Shown: positions 1 to 11,100 of the stretch, piece by piece
How positions within the stretch are numbered: the first letter of the stretch is position 1
Layout of the letters: each line of letters begins with the position of its first letter
Assembly: GCF_963678635.1 (NCBI RefSeq)
Contig: NC_087067.1
Coordinates: 25,243,547-25,307,546, forward strand
Direction: 5' to 3'
Source of the DNA: Symsagittifera roscoffensis
Taxonomy: Eukaryota; Xenacoelomorpha; Acoela; Convolutidae
DNA: 64,000 nucleotides
The notes under the pieces: generated by a model
What the model saw: only the letters and a program-made list of their open reading frames with translations
Database searches by the model: none
What the model was told of the DNA's origin: nothing
Program-made: the position numbers and the translations under genes

Positions 1-1399
1 TAAAAAATTTGATCTATTTCCAGATAATAAGTATCCTGCATAGGGTATTTTTAATACTGCTAGTGCAAGTGATTGTAATATTTGTGTTCGTTCTAATTCG
101 CATAGTTGGTGTAGTGTTTCTAATTCGGAGAGTGACATTTCTTGAAAAATTCGGCTAATTGTATAATCTAGTTTCATATCTAAATGAATATCATAGTGGA
201 TATTACCGAAATATGTAGTATTCATTAGTGATAATTCTTGTAAGCGTGTGCTTCTGGTGTCATGGGGTTTTAGATGTCCACCAGGTTGTCCGTTGCTTTT
301 TTCAAAATTAACTGGTATATAGGATGTTCCTTCGTTTGGAGGATGACCTGTGGCATATGGGTCAATTTTTACTTTTCCAGTGGTCATGTCGAATCCTTTT
401 TCGTATTCAACTAATATTTCAGAGTATTGTGTTCTGTGAAGTGGATTCCTGTATTTACATGCAAGTTCTGTTTCTTGATATATTTGAAAACGTGTCAATT
501 TATTTTCTATATTGTCTATGTTTCTAAAATTAGAACTTAGTTTTCGTGATGGATGGACTTGTTCATATGGAATTGATTGTATAAAATATTTCGTGAAATT
601 TTATCATACGAGCGTGTATTTTTGCTACTTGAAATGTTGTACATGTATCTTCGGGGAACCAAACAATTGTTGCTTGTGTTCTCGTTGTAGGGTCGCAATA
701 ACCTTGATCATTTTTACAAGGTAATCGGATTCCTTGATAGATCATTGTATTATCTGATAAATCTCGTGTTAGTTGTATTTTTTCGAGTTGTATTTTCCAA
801 TCAAAAAACATTATTTCTTGGTATCCTTTATTTTTTGTGTCTGCTTTGCAGTTTGATGGGTCATTTATACCAATGTGTGGTATCCAATGTTTATCGTGTA
901 GGTCATAGGTTAATCGTCCGTGTGCGCCGTTATACGGGTATTTTTCGTCTAGTTTTATATGTCCTTGGTGTCTTTCAAGTTGTGATTGATGTACAGAGTC
1001 TGGAAAAACTTGAAAATTAACTAACTTTCTTTGGGAGTTTTTATTTTGTGTGATGTTTAGTCTAAGTAATTCATTTTTACAATCGTCGGGATTGAGATGT
1101 AAAAGACGTTCTATATTACTTTGATAGAATGATTCATGGTCAAGTCGGTTTTTGTTTCCGTTCGAGACTTGTGAACAATGTACTTTCTTTTCGGAAAATG
1201 TTGCTGTGAATTTATAACCTGTAACTGTTGTTGCTCGGGCTTTTGAATAGAGTGTTGCTATTACATCTGTGGTTTCTATAGCTTGTGGTTCTGTTTCACA
1301 TTGTGATACTTGATTTATTGCATATTTATGTAGTGTTTTTTGTTCATTTTCTTCACAATCGTAATGTGTTACTAATAAGTCCTGTACGAGGGGAAGGGT
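1..1399 (-). pseudogene. env: Envelope-like glycoprotein gene, broken by one frameshift and cut by window edge
   Basis: An open frame runs from 1399 (just after an in-frame TAA at 1402-1400) to a TGA at 565-563. Good coding sequence then continues in the +1 frame from about 570-600 to the window edge. There is no ATG near the head; the first in-frame Met is at 811. The start follows a pyrimidine-rich tract ending in CAG near 1382, a plausible splice acceptor, as expected for spliced env mRNA. The first part carries many spaced cysteines, starting with a Y-D-C motif, and a proline-aspartate-x-cysteine-like segment. The second part has a charged helical stretch with an internal cysteine. This pattern reminds me of the gB-like (class III fusion) glycoproteins shared by chuviruses and some arthropod LTR elements. 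That is inference from pattern memory, not from a search. The break may be decay or a sequencing error. Confidence 0.55.
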
Positions 1400-1453
1400 T
1401 TATGTTTTGATTTGAGATTACTAGAAAAAGGAGTTGGAGAAAAATTAATAATT

Positions 1454-2590
1454 TTAGAATATACATGTGTATGATAATCCTGAGTATGGATTATAAAATG
1501 TAATGTAGCCAATTGTGTTTTTGGTATATCTGTCGTATTTGTATATTACTTCAGTAGTTATAAACGGTGGTGGTAGTGATTGAGCTGTTATGTTAGGTGG
1601 ATTTAATGGGTAGGGATGTTGGGTAATATTATTTAACTTAACTGTGATTTCAAACTTTAATTGTAAACTGTTTTGTTGGAGTATTTGAATATTGTGATCA
1701 CGGATATCGTTGTGAATATCTTGGCGATATTGTAATCTATTAAGTGCCCAGTTATGAAGGCGGTTACTTTCTTGATGTTGTCCAAATAATGGTGGAGGTG
1801 CTGTAAATGTATTCCAATCTAGTCTTAAAGGAATATTTATTGATGATTGTTCTCGATATCTGGCGTCGAGATTATTTGGAAAATTTAAGTTAAAGGGTGG
1901 TGGTGAAATCTGGCTTATTGATGGTGTTGATGGTAGTGATAATGTTTCTGGTAGTGATGAGGATGTTGTTGTATCCGTAGAAATATCTATTGGATTATTG
2001 ACTAAATTTAATTCACCTTGTGTAAATGAATGTGTTGTCCAATATGGTAGTCGTGATGCCTGGTTTGGGGGGTTAAAGGGATTTTCACGTATTTGTTCAG
2101 ATGTTGGTGTTGAACCTAAGTAATCTGATGGTAGGCTTGAGGTGCTACGTTGTGAAAGAATCGTAGGGGTTTCTGGTAATGTATCAATGGTGTTTTCTGG
2201 AGTGTTTTGTGATGGGGATTGAGGTATATCAAAGTGAACTCGGGGAGTTTGAAAATTTCTGTTTCGTCGAGGATGTATAATTTGTCTATTTATTTCGACT
2301 GTATTTTGGTTTTGACTAGGATTTCTTATTCTACTTAGTTCTTGTGGTAGTGTTGGGTATAGGTTATATGTTGGTTCGCTTAGAGGTGCTTGTCGTTGAA
2401 CTGGTTCTAGTGGTTCTGATAAACGAGCATGTCGTTCTTCAAAAGTATATGGATTGTCTTGAAAAGAAATTCGTGTAGATGTTTGAGGATTTTGAGTAGT
2501 TGAAGGTGGTGTTTGGTTATCTTGGGATGATGTCGGTGAAGACTGATTCTGTGACTGTTGGGTAGCAATTTTTGATGGATTTTTGAATTG
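1454..2590 (-). CDS. Open frame of 378 codons without initiator, probable spliced exon of the retroelement
   Basis: The frame is open from just after a TAA at 2593-2591 to a TAA at 1456-1454. The first half is rich in Pro, Ser, Thr and Gln. The second half is more globular, with W/Y/F and NxT/S motifs. No ATG sits at its head, so translation would need splicing or recoding. Possible acceptor AGs lie at the head, for example the CCCAACAG and AATCAG contexts within the first 60 bases. I recognise no family. It lies between the small hydrophobic ORFs and the env-like frame. It may be an accessory protein, or the N-terminal part of the glycoprotein precursor joined to the env frame by removal of a short intron around 1450-1383. 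Its length without stops in an AT-rich stretch supports real coding. Confidence 0.55.
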   Translation of the reverse strand, partial: QFKNPSKIATQQSQNQSSPTSSQDNQTPPSTTQNPQTSTRISFQDNPYTFEERHARLSEPLEPVQRQAPLSEPTYNLYPTLPQELSRIRNPSQNQNTVEINRQIIHPRRNRNFQTPRVHFDIPQSPSQNTPENTIDTLPETPTILSQRSTSSLPSDYLGSTPTSEQIRENPFNPPNQASRLPYWTTHSFTQGELNLVNNPIDISTDTTTSSSLPETLSLPSTPSISQISPPPFNLNFPNNLDARYREQSSINIPLRLDWNTFTAPPPLFGQHQESNRLHNWALNRLQYRQDIHNDIRDHNIQILQQNSLQLKFEITVKLNNITQHPYPLNPPNITAQSLPPPFITTEVIYKYDRYTKNTIGYITFYNPYSGLSYTCIF

Positions 2591-2595
2591 TTACT

Positions 2596-2784
2596 TTAGT
2601 GGGAAGGTTTATGTTTATTATAGTATTCTTCCAAAAAAAGAATTAGAAGGATTGTTGCTAGGGCAAATGTGAAGATTGCTTTCTTTATACATTTACATAT
2701 TGTCAAAATGAGGGATGATAAAAATGTTATGAAAATTACAAACAATAAAAAAATATCGGTTCTACTGAAAATTGTTCGTATCAT
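2596..2784 (-). CDS. Small hydrophobic protein, 62 aa (second of an overlapping pair)
   Basis: The frame opens with ATG at 2784-2782, which overlaps the TGA of the upstream small ORF as ATGA. The product has a short polar N-terminus, then two strongly hydrophobic segments at about residues 11-29 and 36-51, separated by a CKCIKK basic turn, and a polar C-terminal tail. This is a viroporin-like hairpin topology. I recognise no family. The stop overlaps the start of the following non-ATG frame region. Low-complexity AT-rich DNA can yield hydrophobic ORFs by chance, but the exact start-stop overlap and placement between int and env make a small accessory membrane protein plausible. Confidence 0.4.
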   Translation of the reverse strand: MIRTIFSRTDIFLLFVIFITFLSSLILTICKCIKKAIFTFALATILLILFLEEYYNKHKPSH

Positions 2785-3011
2785 TTAGACAAGTTATAGG
2801 ACTCGTACCTGTGGATGTAATCAAGGGTTTTGGAAAGTTGGAGGAATAGTTCGAGTATAGTGTAGAAAATTAAAAAAATGTTACAAAAAATGATTAGGAT
2901 TATTAGAAAAGATTCAAGTATATCAAAAAGAAATATTATAAAGGTTTCAAGTATTGTAAAAAAATGTTTAAAATTTATGAGTATTTGAGTAACTGATTGA
3001 GAGAAGAGCAT
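2781..3011 (-). CDS. Small hydrophobic protein, 76 aa (first of an overlapping pair)
   Basis: The ATG is at 3011. The product is almost wholly hydrophobic (I, L, F) from about residue 10 to 60, enough for two membrane passes, and ends in a polar tail of about 15 residues. Its TGA shares the ATGA overlap with the next small ORF. Nothing recognisable by family. It lies about 600 bp downstream of integrase in the retroelement, the position of accessory genes in complex retroviruses. The alternative is a chance frame in T-rich plus-strand sequence. Confidence 0.35.
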   Translation of the reverse strand: MLFSQSVTQILINFKHFFTILETFIIFLFDILESFLIILIIFCNIFLIFYTILELFLQLSKTLDYIHRYESYNLSK

Positions 3012-3608
3012 TTAAGAAATGATCTCTTGGTCGAATATTTTTTGCTGTTTGAGGCGATTTTCAAGTGTGGTCGGATTATTTATTAGTTTTTTGACAAGTG
3101 GGTTGAGTTTTGTAAAAAATTGTTGGGGGCAATTTTCATGGTGACTGGGAGGTCGTCTTTTTCTTTATTTTTGTTTGTCAAATGATCCGGGGTATGGTGA
3201 GATTTTTATACTTTAGGCTAATTAAAATGTTCATTTTGTTGCTTTAGGCTAAGTTAACAAATTTGTTTTGGGGGTATTCGTGGTCTGAGTTGGGGAAATA
3301 TTGTTGATCTTTGGGTTATTAGATAAGGGAGGGGTACGGTATTATGGTGATATTTATTTTAGTTGTCAAGTTGGAGTGGTTTGCTTATTTTTGACCTGGA
3401 GGTCGTAAAGTTATAGTTATAGATGTGCCTGGAGTTCTATATGATTCGTCTAATCGGTCTTAGTTTGAGTTAGAGAAAGTGACGGATTGGATGAATCCTA
3501 TTGGTCTATTTTGAACTAGAATTATTACGTACTTGTCAGCATGTTATTTTGAAAAATGTAAATGAAAAATGTTTCGGAGGTTTCAAGATTGTGAAGCAAA
3601 TGTTAAAA
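3012..3608 (-). other. Non-coding interval between integrase and the small ORFs
   Basis: I see no long open frame on the element's coding strand. The stretch contains several copies of a short CTTTAGGCTAA-like motif (near 3211-3252) and otherwise simple G/T-rich plus-strand sequence. It could hold leader and splice signals for the distal genes. Confidence 0.4.
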
Positions 3609-5114
3609 TTACTTTTGAAATTCCACTTTCTTTAAAATTTTAGATTGGGGGATGAATATTTTATAGTTTTTACGTGGTTGATTTCGGAGTCTTGTTGTTT
3701 TTCTATTTTCTGATTTGTCGATTTGTTCTTGGGGTATTATTTGTTCGGTCATTTTTCTATTTTTTCTTTGTTTTGGGGATTCTTTATGGTTTTGTGTATT
3801 GTTTTTGGTGGTGGTTGGTTTTGTGTTTTGATTTTCGGTGGGGTTATCATTTTGTTCTGTGTTTTTCAGATGTGGTTCATTTTGAATGATTTTTAATCCT
3901 GTGAAAGAATATAATTGAGTTAATTCGCGGAGTGCGTATTCTTTTGGGTAATAAGGTAATAGGTTGTTTCGATGTTGAACGATTTCTTTTTTGTTTGAGT
4001 CGGTAATTTTATATGTGATATCAGTGGGTTTTGCAATTATTTGGTATGGTCCTTTTCGAAGGGGTTGTAATTTTTTAGAAATTCCTTTTTGAGTATTAAA
4101 ATTAGGTATTAAAACAAATGTTCCAATTTTTAAATCGGAGGCTGGTGTAAAACGTGAATTGATTTGTTCATTAATGTTTTGTCTTTGTAATAACTTTTTT
4201 GTTATTTTTTGATAAATTTCATTGTGTTTTTTATCTCTATTTAGAATCCATTCGGTGTGTGTACCGGAGGCTAGTTTAAGAATTTGTGGGTGATGAAAAT
4301 GATCTTCATCGTGTGTATGTAAAGGTAGGTTATAACAAATTGAGTCTTTATTTGGTTGACAATAACCTTGTGCGTTTTTATGAGAATTTGCTGTAAACAT
4401 TATTGGTTTGCGTGGCTTTTGGTTAAAAACCATTTCGTATGGTGACATTCCTAAAGTTGTCGTAATTTGTGAATTATACGCTAAGGGAAATAATTTTACA
4501 TCTGCTGACCATTCGGTATATTTTGTATCATTTCCGTTGATGATACATCTAAGATATTCTTGTAATGAACGGTTCATACCTTCGACTAAGCCGTTTGTCC
4601 AAGGTGCATGAGATGTACGTGGTTTGTGTTTAATGTTATATAAATGACATAGTGTGATAATTTCATTATTTATGAATTCTGTACCGTTGTCTGTAACTAA
4701 AATTTCTGGTAGTCCGAATTTTGCTATCCAGTGTTCATAGAGTGTTGTGTAAGCGTAATAAGTGTTACAATGTGGTACTGGGTTAAGTGCTACATAATGT
4801 GTAAATGCGTCAACAATTACCATAATGTAGGAGTTTCCTTCTGATGAGGGTGAAATTGGTCCTTTAGTATCAAATGAGATACGATGATTAAAGTACAAAC
4901 TTTGTCCTTTAAAATCTTGTTTTTGTGCTATTTGTTTTTGATTTGGGTAAGGTTTATTTAGTTGACATACTATACAGTCATTGCATAGTACTTTTATCCA
5001 AATTGGTGCATTTGGGAAATAAAAGTTTTGTATAAAATTTGAATATGTTTTCTCTGATCCAGAGTGTCCTTTAATATTTTGTGTATGTGAAATATTAAAA
5101 GCTATAAGAATCAT
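3609..5114 (-). CDS. int: Retroelement integrase (Ty3/gypsy type), +1 frame relative to gag-pol
   Basis: Integrase inserts the cDNA into host chromatin. The 501 residues show an HHCC zinc-binding module (H10, H17, C47, C50) and a catalytic core with D82, D142 and E178, the D,D35E spacing. A GPY motif (LRKGPYQII) follows at about residue 355, with a basic, Asn/Thr/Gln-rich tail after it. The ATG at 5114 lies inside the expected N-terminal domain. The family-like sequence extends upstream in the same frame to about 5144, meeting the gag-pol stop in the other frame. Synthesis as a Gag-Pol-Int fusion by +1 recoding at that stop is therefore likely, unless this is a decay mutation. All catalytic residues are present. 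Confidence 0.9.
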   Translation of the reverse strand: MILIAFNISHTQNIKGHSGSEKTYSNFIQNFYFPNAPIWIKVLCNDCIVCQLNKPYPNQKQIAQKQDFKGQSLYFNHRISFDTKGPISPSSEGNSYIMVIVDAFTHYVALNPVPHCNTYYAYTTLYEHWIAKFGLPEILVTDNGTEFINNEIITLCHLYNIKHKPRTSHAPWTNGLVEGMNRSLQEYLRCIINGNDTKYTEWSADVKLFPLAYNSQITTTLGMSPYEMVFNQKPRKPIMFTANSHKNAQGYCQPNKDSICYNLPLHTHDEDHFHHPQILKLASGTHTEWILNRDKKHNEIYQKITKKLLQRQNINEQINSRFTPASDLKIGTFVLIPNFNTQKGISKKLQPLRKGPYQIIAKPTDITYKITDSNKKEIVQHRNNLLPYYPKEYALRELTQLYSFTGLKIIQNEPHLKNTEQNDNPTENQNTKPTTTKNNTQNHKESPKQRKNRKMTEQIIPQEQIDKSENRKTTRLRNQPRKNYKIFIPQSKILKKVEFQK

Positions 5115-5141
5115 ACTTAAAGGGAGACATGGAACTGTAGA

Positions 5142-5151
5142 TTCATTTAAG
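5142..5151 (-). other. Candidate +1 recoding site at the gag-pol stop codon
   Basis: On the minus strand the gag-pol frame reads CTT AAA TGA. Skipping one base gives GAA and continues straight into integrase sequence (the 10 residues before the annotated ATG still look like integrase N-terminus). A +1 shift at a UGA stop, or slippage on CTT-A as in Ty1, would produce the fusion. A simple one-base indel in this copy explains it equally well. Confidence 0.45.
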
Positions 5152-8100
5152 GTTATACTCTAAAAGGTCTGTATTTTCGTTAATTGTTGTGTTGTTAAAT
5201 TTGCGAAAGTATCGGAGGAGTGTTTTGTTTCCTAGAATGGTTGAATCTGCTTTGATAGGTTTAGTTTTATATTTGTGCCATGATTTCAGTTGTCGAATTA
5301 CTGGGTCAAGGTTTTGATATTGTTTCAGTGTTGAAATTGTAATTATTTCTGTTGGGGGGAGAAAAATGTTTTCGATTTCTAATTTAGATAAGGGTATTGT
5401 ATCAAGTGGGTCGTGAAGGTCAAAAACTTGATTTATTGTGTATTTTGAATCATTTGTTTGCGGTCCTGATAAATTTATTTTATCAGTTAAATCTTCTTTT
5501 TCAATTAGTGGAAAATGGTCTTTCTTAGGCGGGTGTTGTTTTGTTCGTTTTTGTTGGGTGTTATTTTTTATCCATTGAGAATATGGGATTGGTTTGAAAA
5601 TTGATGTTCCAAGTAAATCAACTTCATAATGATTATTTTGACAATCTAAATAAAGTGGGAAATGTTGTAAACTATTTATTTGTGATTGTTCAATATCAGT
5701 TTTTACTGCATATTTGCATTCCAATCGGGGTGATGTTTCGTTTTCTGCAAGGTAGAATTTTATGTTTTTGGGTATTTCAACTGTTGTTTTTCGTGTAAGT
5801 AATTCAGGTGGTGTATTTCGACTTAAGGTGTCTGGTAATGCAAGATTTTTTCCTGCAGTCCAAACTATATGTAAGTTTGGAAATTTCATTAGAATTAGTT
5901 GAAATCTGTAAACTCGGTGGTTTGGGTTAGATTTTTGTGTAAAGAGAAAGATGATTGGTTTATGGTCTGTGAATAGAACTGTTGGATGTTTTGATCCAAG
6001 TATCAGAAATTCATATTCTGTCAGTGTATATATTATGGCTGTACATTCTCTCATTAGAGTTGAGAGTCGTAGCTCTGCTTGAGTGAATAATCGAGAATTT
6101 GCTGATATGAGGTTCATTTTATTTGTACCATTATGTGATTGTAATAGTGCTGCACCGATGCCAAAGTTCGAAGCATCGCACATTGCATAAAATGGTTGAT
6201 TTGAATCTGGAATTGTGTTTGAAATTTGTTCAGTTAAAAGTTTCTTTATTTCTTCAAATCGTGTTTGATGTTCTGTGTTCCATTCAAAATTATTTTGTTG
6301 TCTAAGGATGTTATAAAATGGTCGTAGATATAATTGCATTTTATAAACATATTTACTTAAAAAGTTTAACATTCCAAGAAATTCTTGGATTTTCTTTTTA
6401 TTTGTTGGTGGTTGAAGTTTTTGAATAGCGTCAATGCGTGATTTCAATGGAGTGATTGTTTTTCTTTCTATATTATGTCCTAAGAATTTAACTCTTGTCA
6501 AAAAGAAGTGTGATTTATCGGGGGCGGCCTTCAGATTTTCGTTCTGAAGTATTTGGTGATATTTTTCTAAAACATTGAACATCTCGTCTTTTGTTTGTGA
6601 TTGCATAAAAACATCGTCTAAATAGGTGATTGCGTTTTTCTTGAGTATCAGTGGTCTAAAAATTTTGCTCATAAAAGCTGAAAATGCTGCTGGTCCTATG
6701 GATATTCCATAGAATAAGCGGTTGAATTCATATTGTTGGTTTCCGATAACAAATTGTGTTAAACGTCGTGATTGTTCATCTAGTGGCATTTGATTGTATG
6801 CACTATTCATATCGGCGGTTGTAAAGTATTTGCCGTTTATTTTTGTTAAAATAACTTGTATTGGTTCAATGGGCCAATTACATTTTGATTCATCTATAAG
6901 TGAATTGAGGTATCTAGCATCGAGAACGATTTTTAATGATTCTCCTTTAGCTAGAATGATAACGGGGTTGATAAATGTGTTCCCTTTTGGTTGTTCTTCT
7001 TTATTAACTGGTGATATAATGTTGTATTGTTCTAAAATATCGAGTAATCTGTTCACTTTATCATGTAAGTGAATTGGTACTTTACTTGCTCTCTGTTTTT
7101 TGAAAACTGCGTCTGGTTTTAACGGGAGATATAGTGATGAACTGATTTTGCCAACATCAAATTTTGATGTTGCATAGACTGATGAATATTTAATTAGCTG
7201 TTTGGCTAACTTTTCGAATTCGTCTTGTGTTATTTGTGAATGTTGGAAATTAAACATTGTTAAAAATTTTTGTTGGTCCTCTGTGTAGTTACTTATGTTG
7301 AATGTAGGTTTGAAATATGGAGTTTTTGTGAAATAATCCGTATTTCTGTTTTCGTTACTTATTATATTATTTATAGATAATTCTTCATTAAGAATTGTAG
7401 ATTGGCAAATATCTAGTAATTGGAGTATATTATTTACGCGATAGGCTTTTTCGTGTATTGGTGATATTGTAGCGTTGGTTTCACAATATCCTAAAAGTCC
7501 TAAAGGTAATGTTACTTGGTAAGGTGTGTTGTTATAGACATGTAAGGAAATGATATCTGAATTCGAATTTTTCAAATATTTTATGGATGAGATTGTGATT
7601 TTGAAAAATTTGTGAATAGGTTTGAATTCAAATTCTGACATATAAAATTTTTGTTTGTTTTGTTCTTTATCATATTGGTGAACTTGTTTGATTGAAAAAT
7701 TATAGATATTTCCTGATAGTGGTTTTAGGTGTTTTCTTTGTTGGTTAAATATCGGGTAGAATTTTGAAAAGAATGGTGGTTGTTTATTTAATCTTTGAAA
7801 AAATGTTAAGGATGTTTCTTTTGTTTTTGTATATTTATCTTTGATTAATATTTTACTATTTAGTATGTTAATTGTTGGTATATATTTCGAAATAAATGGT
7901 ATTCCAATGATATTATATTTAATGTCAGTGATATGGAATATTTGTTTAAATGGCTTATTTAAAATTTTGCTTTGTTCCATTGTTCTGGTGGGGAGGAGAA
8001 ATAATTGGATTTTTCCGTAGTTTATCAATGTTGATCCTTGTGCTGTTGCTAACTTACTGGAGGTTTCAAGAGGTGTTAGCTTTGGGTGTAAAGTTTTTAT

Positions 8101-11100
8101 TTCATTCCATGTGGGGATGTTTATTATGTTTGATTCTGCTCCTGAATCAATTAAAAAATCTATTTCAAGGTCTGGTGGTTGAAATTCTTTATTTTTTGGG
8201 CTTTCTAAGAGAAATGGTATTGTCCAAATTTTTTCTTTGGGTTGTTCTTTTTGTATATTTTGATAAATGTGGTTTGTATTCAAGCATTTTGTTTTGGTAT
8301 TTTTATTGGTTTGATTTGTAGTGTTAATCTCATTTGTTTCTTGCGTCGTTGGTGTGGAATTTATGGGTGTAGTGTAATAATTTTGAAGAAATTCTGATTG
8401 ATTTTCATATATGTGTGATGAAAAGGGTTGTTCATATATGACAGATTCATAGTCATTTTCGACTTTTATCATATTGATAGAAAGAGTGTTTTCAGTATCA
8501 CTTTCTGAATCTGATGATGTACTGTTTATTTGATTGAGTTGTAACGTATCAGTTACTGTGTCATCAATACCTGGAGGGTCTGATGTTGTTTCTGGGTTAG
8601 ATTGTACTTGATTGATTTGTCTTTGATGTTTAGGTGTACTACTTCTGTGGCGATTATTAGAATTATTATAGTTATTATTATTCCGGTGTGGTGATTGGGA
8701 ATAATTTCTATAACGATTATTATAACTTGAGTGTCGATTTTGTGAATTATTTCGCGATCTGTTTTGGTAATTATTGTTTGGTCTGTTATAGTTTGATCTA
8801 TTATATGAGTTATTCCTTGATTGATTGTTCGGGTAATTCTGGTTTCGGTTGTTTGAATAACTTCTATTTCGATTATAGGAGTAGTTTCTATTCCTATTGT
8901 ATGATGAATTTCGTGATTGGTTGTTTGGATAGTAGTTATTTCTTGATTGGGAATTAGATCTAGAAACAAATCGTTGTGTATTTGAATTTGATCTGGAGTA
9001 GTTATTTCGACTATTTGGTCTATTGTAGTGATTTTGTGATGAATTATTCGTGTTTCTTCGTTCTGGTGATCTTCCTCTATAACTTGAGTTATATGGTGAT
9101 TGATTTCTTGTATAATTTGTATTGTTCGGGAGTGGTTTTCCTGAACTGTTGTTGCTGTAGACTGTTTTGTTCGGTAGATTTTGATCTTTTTTCATGTATT
9201 GATAGAATGATTTATTTGGTTCTTTATATTTTTGAGGTTTATTTTGATTGTCTTGCTGTTTTTGTCTACATTCGGAAATACTATGTCCGTATCGTCGGCA
9301 ATAATTACACCATTTTTTGAAAGATGGTTTGCCTTTAAAGTTTGGGTTCTTTTCGTAAATATTGAGTATTTCAGTGATTTTTTCAACGAGGTCTGTCTCT
9401 GATTCCTGTATATTATTAATATTAGTGGGAGTCGTTTCAATTCTGTTAACGTATTGTAATTTCAGATTTTCCGTTTCTTCTAGTTTCATCGTGATTTCTG
9501 CTTGTTCTAATTTGTCTACTAGTTTTCGAAAATCTAAATCGGGTTCTCGAATTGAAGAAGGATGGGATGCTCTCTTTTTTATTGCTATTTTCCTTAATTG
9601 TGGTGTTAAGGTCATCATTAAGATTTCTGTCATCTTTGTGTTTTTATAGTCGTGTGTATTTAATGAATATGCTTTTCGAACTAGTGTTTCGATTCGTACT
9701 GCTATTTGCTTGATGGTTTCGTTTGGTAATCTGCGAATTTCATTACATAAAACTCTTTGTTGTTGTTTGTTTCTTTCGGAGTCAAACATTTTTGAAAATT
9801 CCTGTGTAAACCTTTTCCAGTTTGATTTTATTTCTAGAGGTAGTACTGAAAACCATTTTTGGGCTGCGCCATCTAAGGTTGTTTGTATTAACGCTGTGCG
9901 TCGATGTATCCAATTTTGATGTAGTGGCGTATTTATTGGTTCAGGTCCAATATTTAAAATCAGGTTTGCTGTTACTGCATTTAAATAATCTTCTACAGAG
10001 TATTCAGGGTCTGTTCCTGTGAAAACCATTAAAGGTTTGTTTGATGTTATTGATGATCCACCCATAAGGTATGGATTCATTGTCATTTGTAATGATTCTG
10101 CTGCATTTGGCATTTGAGAAAAATTTGAAAGTTGGTTTCTTGTTATTTCATGTTGTTGGAGATAATATGGGAGTGGTATTTCATTTTGCATTTGTGATGG
10201 TTGATACGAGTGTGCAGTCATTGGATTTTGTTGTTGAATTGGTTGAAAAGATTGTGTATTAATTAAATTTTGTTGTTGAATTGGTTGTTGATGTTGTGCA
10301 TCTATTGGTTGTGGAGAAAAATTTCTATGATTTGTACGTGTTTTCTGTATTCCTTGTCTACGATATTCTTGAGTATTTGGTGCAAATATATCTGGTTGTA
10401 AGAAATCATCATCTGAGGATAAATAATCCATTTGATGAGATGCTTGCTTTTTATTTTTATTCTGTTGAAAAAATGGGTAATTTTCACTGTGATCCTGTGG
10501 AGGATGTGAATTTGTTTGGAAATTTATTGAATTAGGTTGGGTCATTGGGTTATCCCAATTTCGAGATCTTGTATATTGGTTAAAATTTCTTTGTGGTTGG
10601 TTATATGTTTTTGATGGATGTGTATAATTATAATTATGGTCTGCAAAGTTGTTTCTAGTGAATGTTTTGCGTGTTTTTGATGGTATTGTCATGGGTCTGT
10701 ATGTTTGGTAATCCATATGTGAATATTTAGGGGCAACCGAAGGTTTAACGGTTGATTGTAAGGTTACCTGTGTTTGTGAAGGATTTGTATTTCTTGGTGT
10801 TGTTAAATTTGGGCGTATTGGTGAAATACTTTGTTGTGTAGTTGTTGTGTGTACAATTTCTTCATTTATGAAGTGTGATGGTGTCTGGATATCTTGTTGA
10901 GTAAGATTCCTAGTTCCATTGAGGTTTTCATTGTGTATAACTGTAGAGTTTAAACTATTATTTTGTGTATCGGGTAAAAATGTATTATAGTTTAATGGTG
11001 TCGCATCAATGGTTAATGGTATTACTTTTACATAATCTCTTATGTAAGATATCGTACTTATTGCTTGACTTGAGATTGTTTGTGGGAAGCTTATAAATGC

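Noticed and set aside
8553-8969. Minus-strand open frame of 138 codons inside gag-pol
   Set aside because: It is an alternative reading of the repetitive Asn/Arg tract; the composition is a by-product of the repeats.
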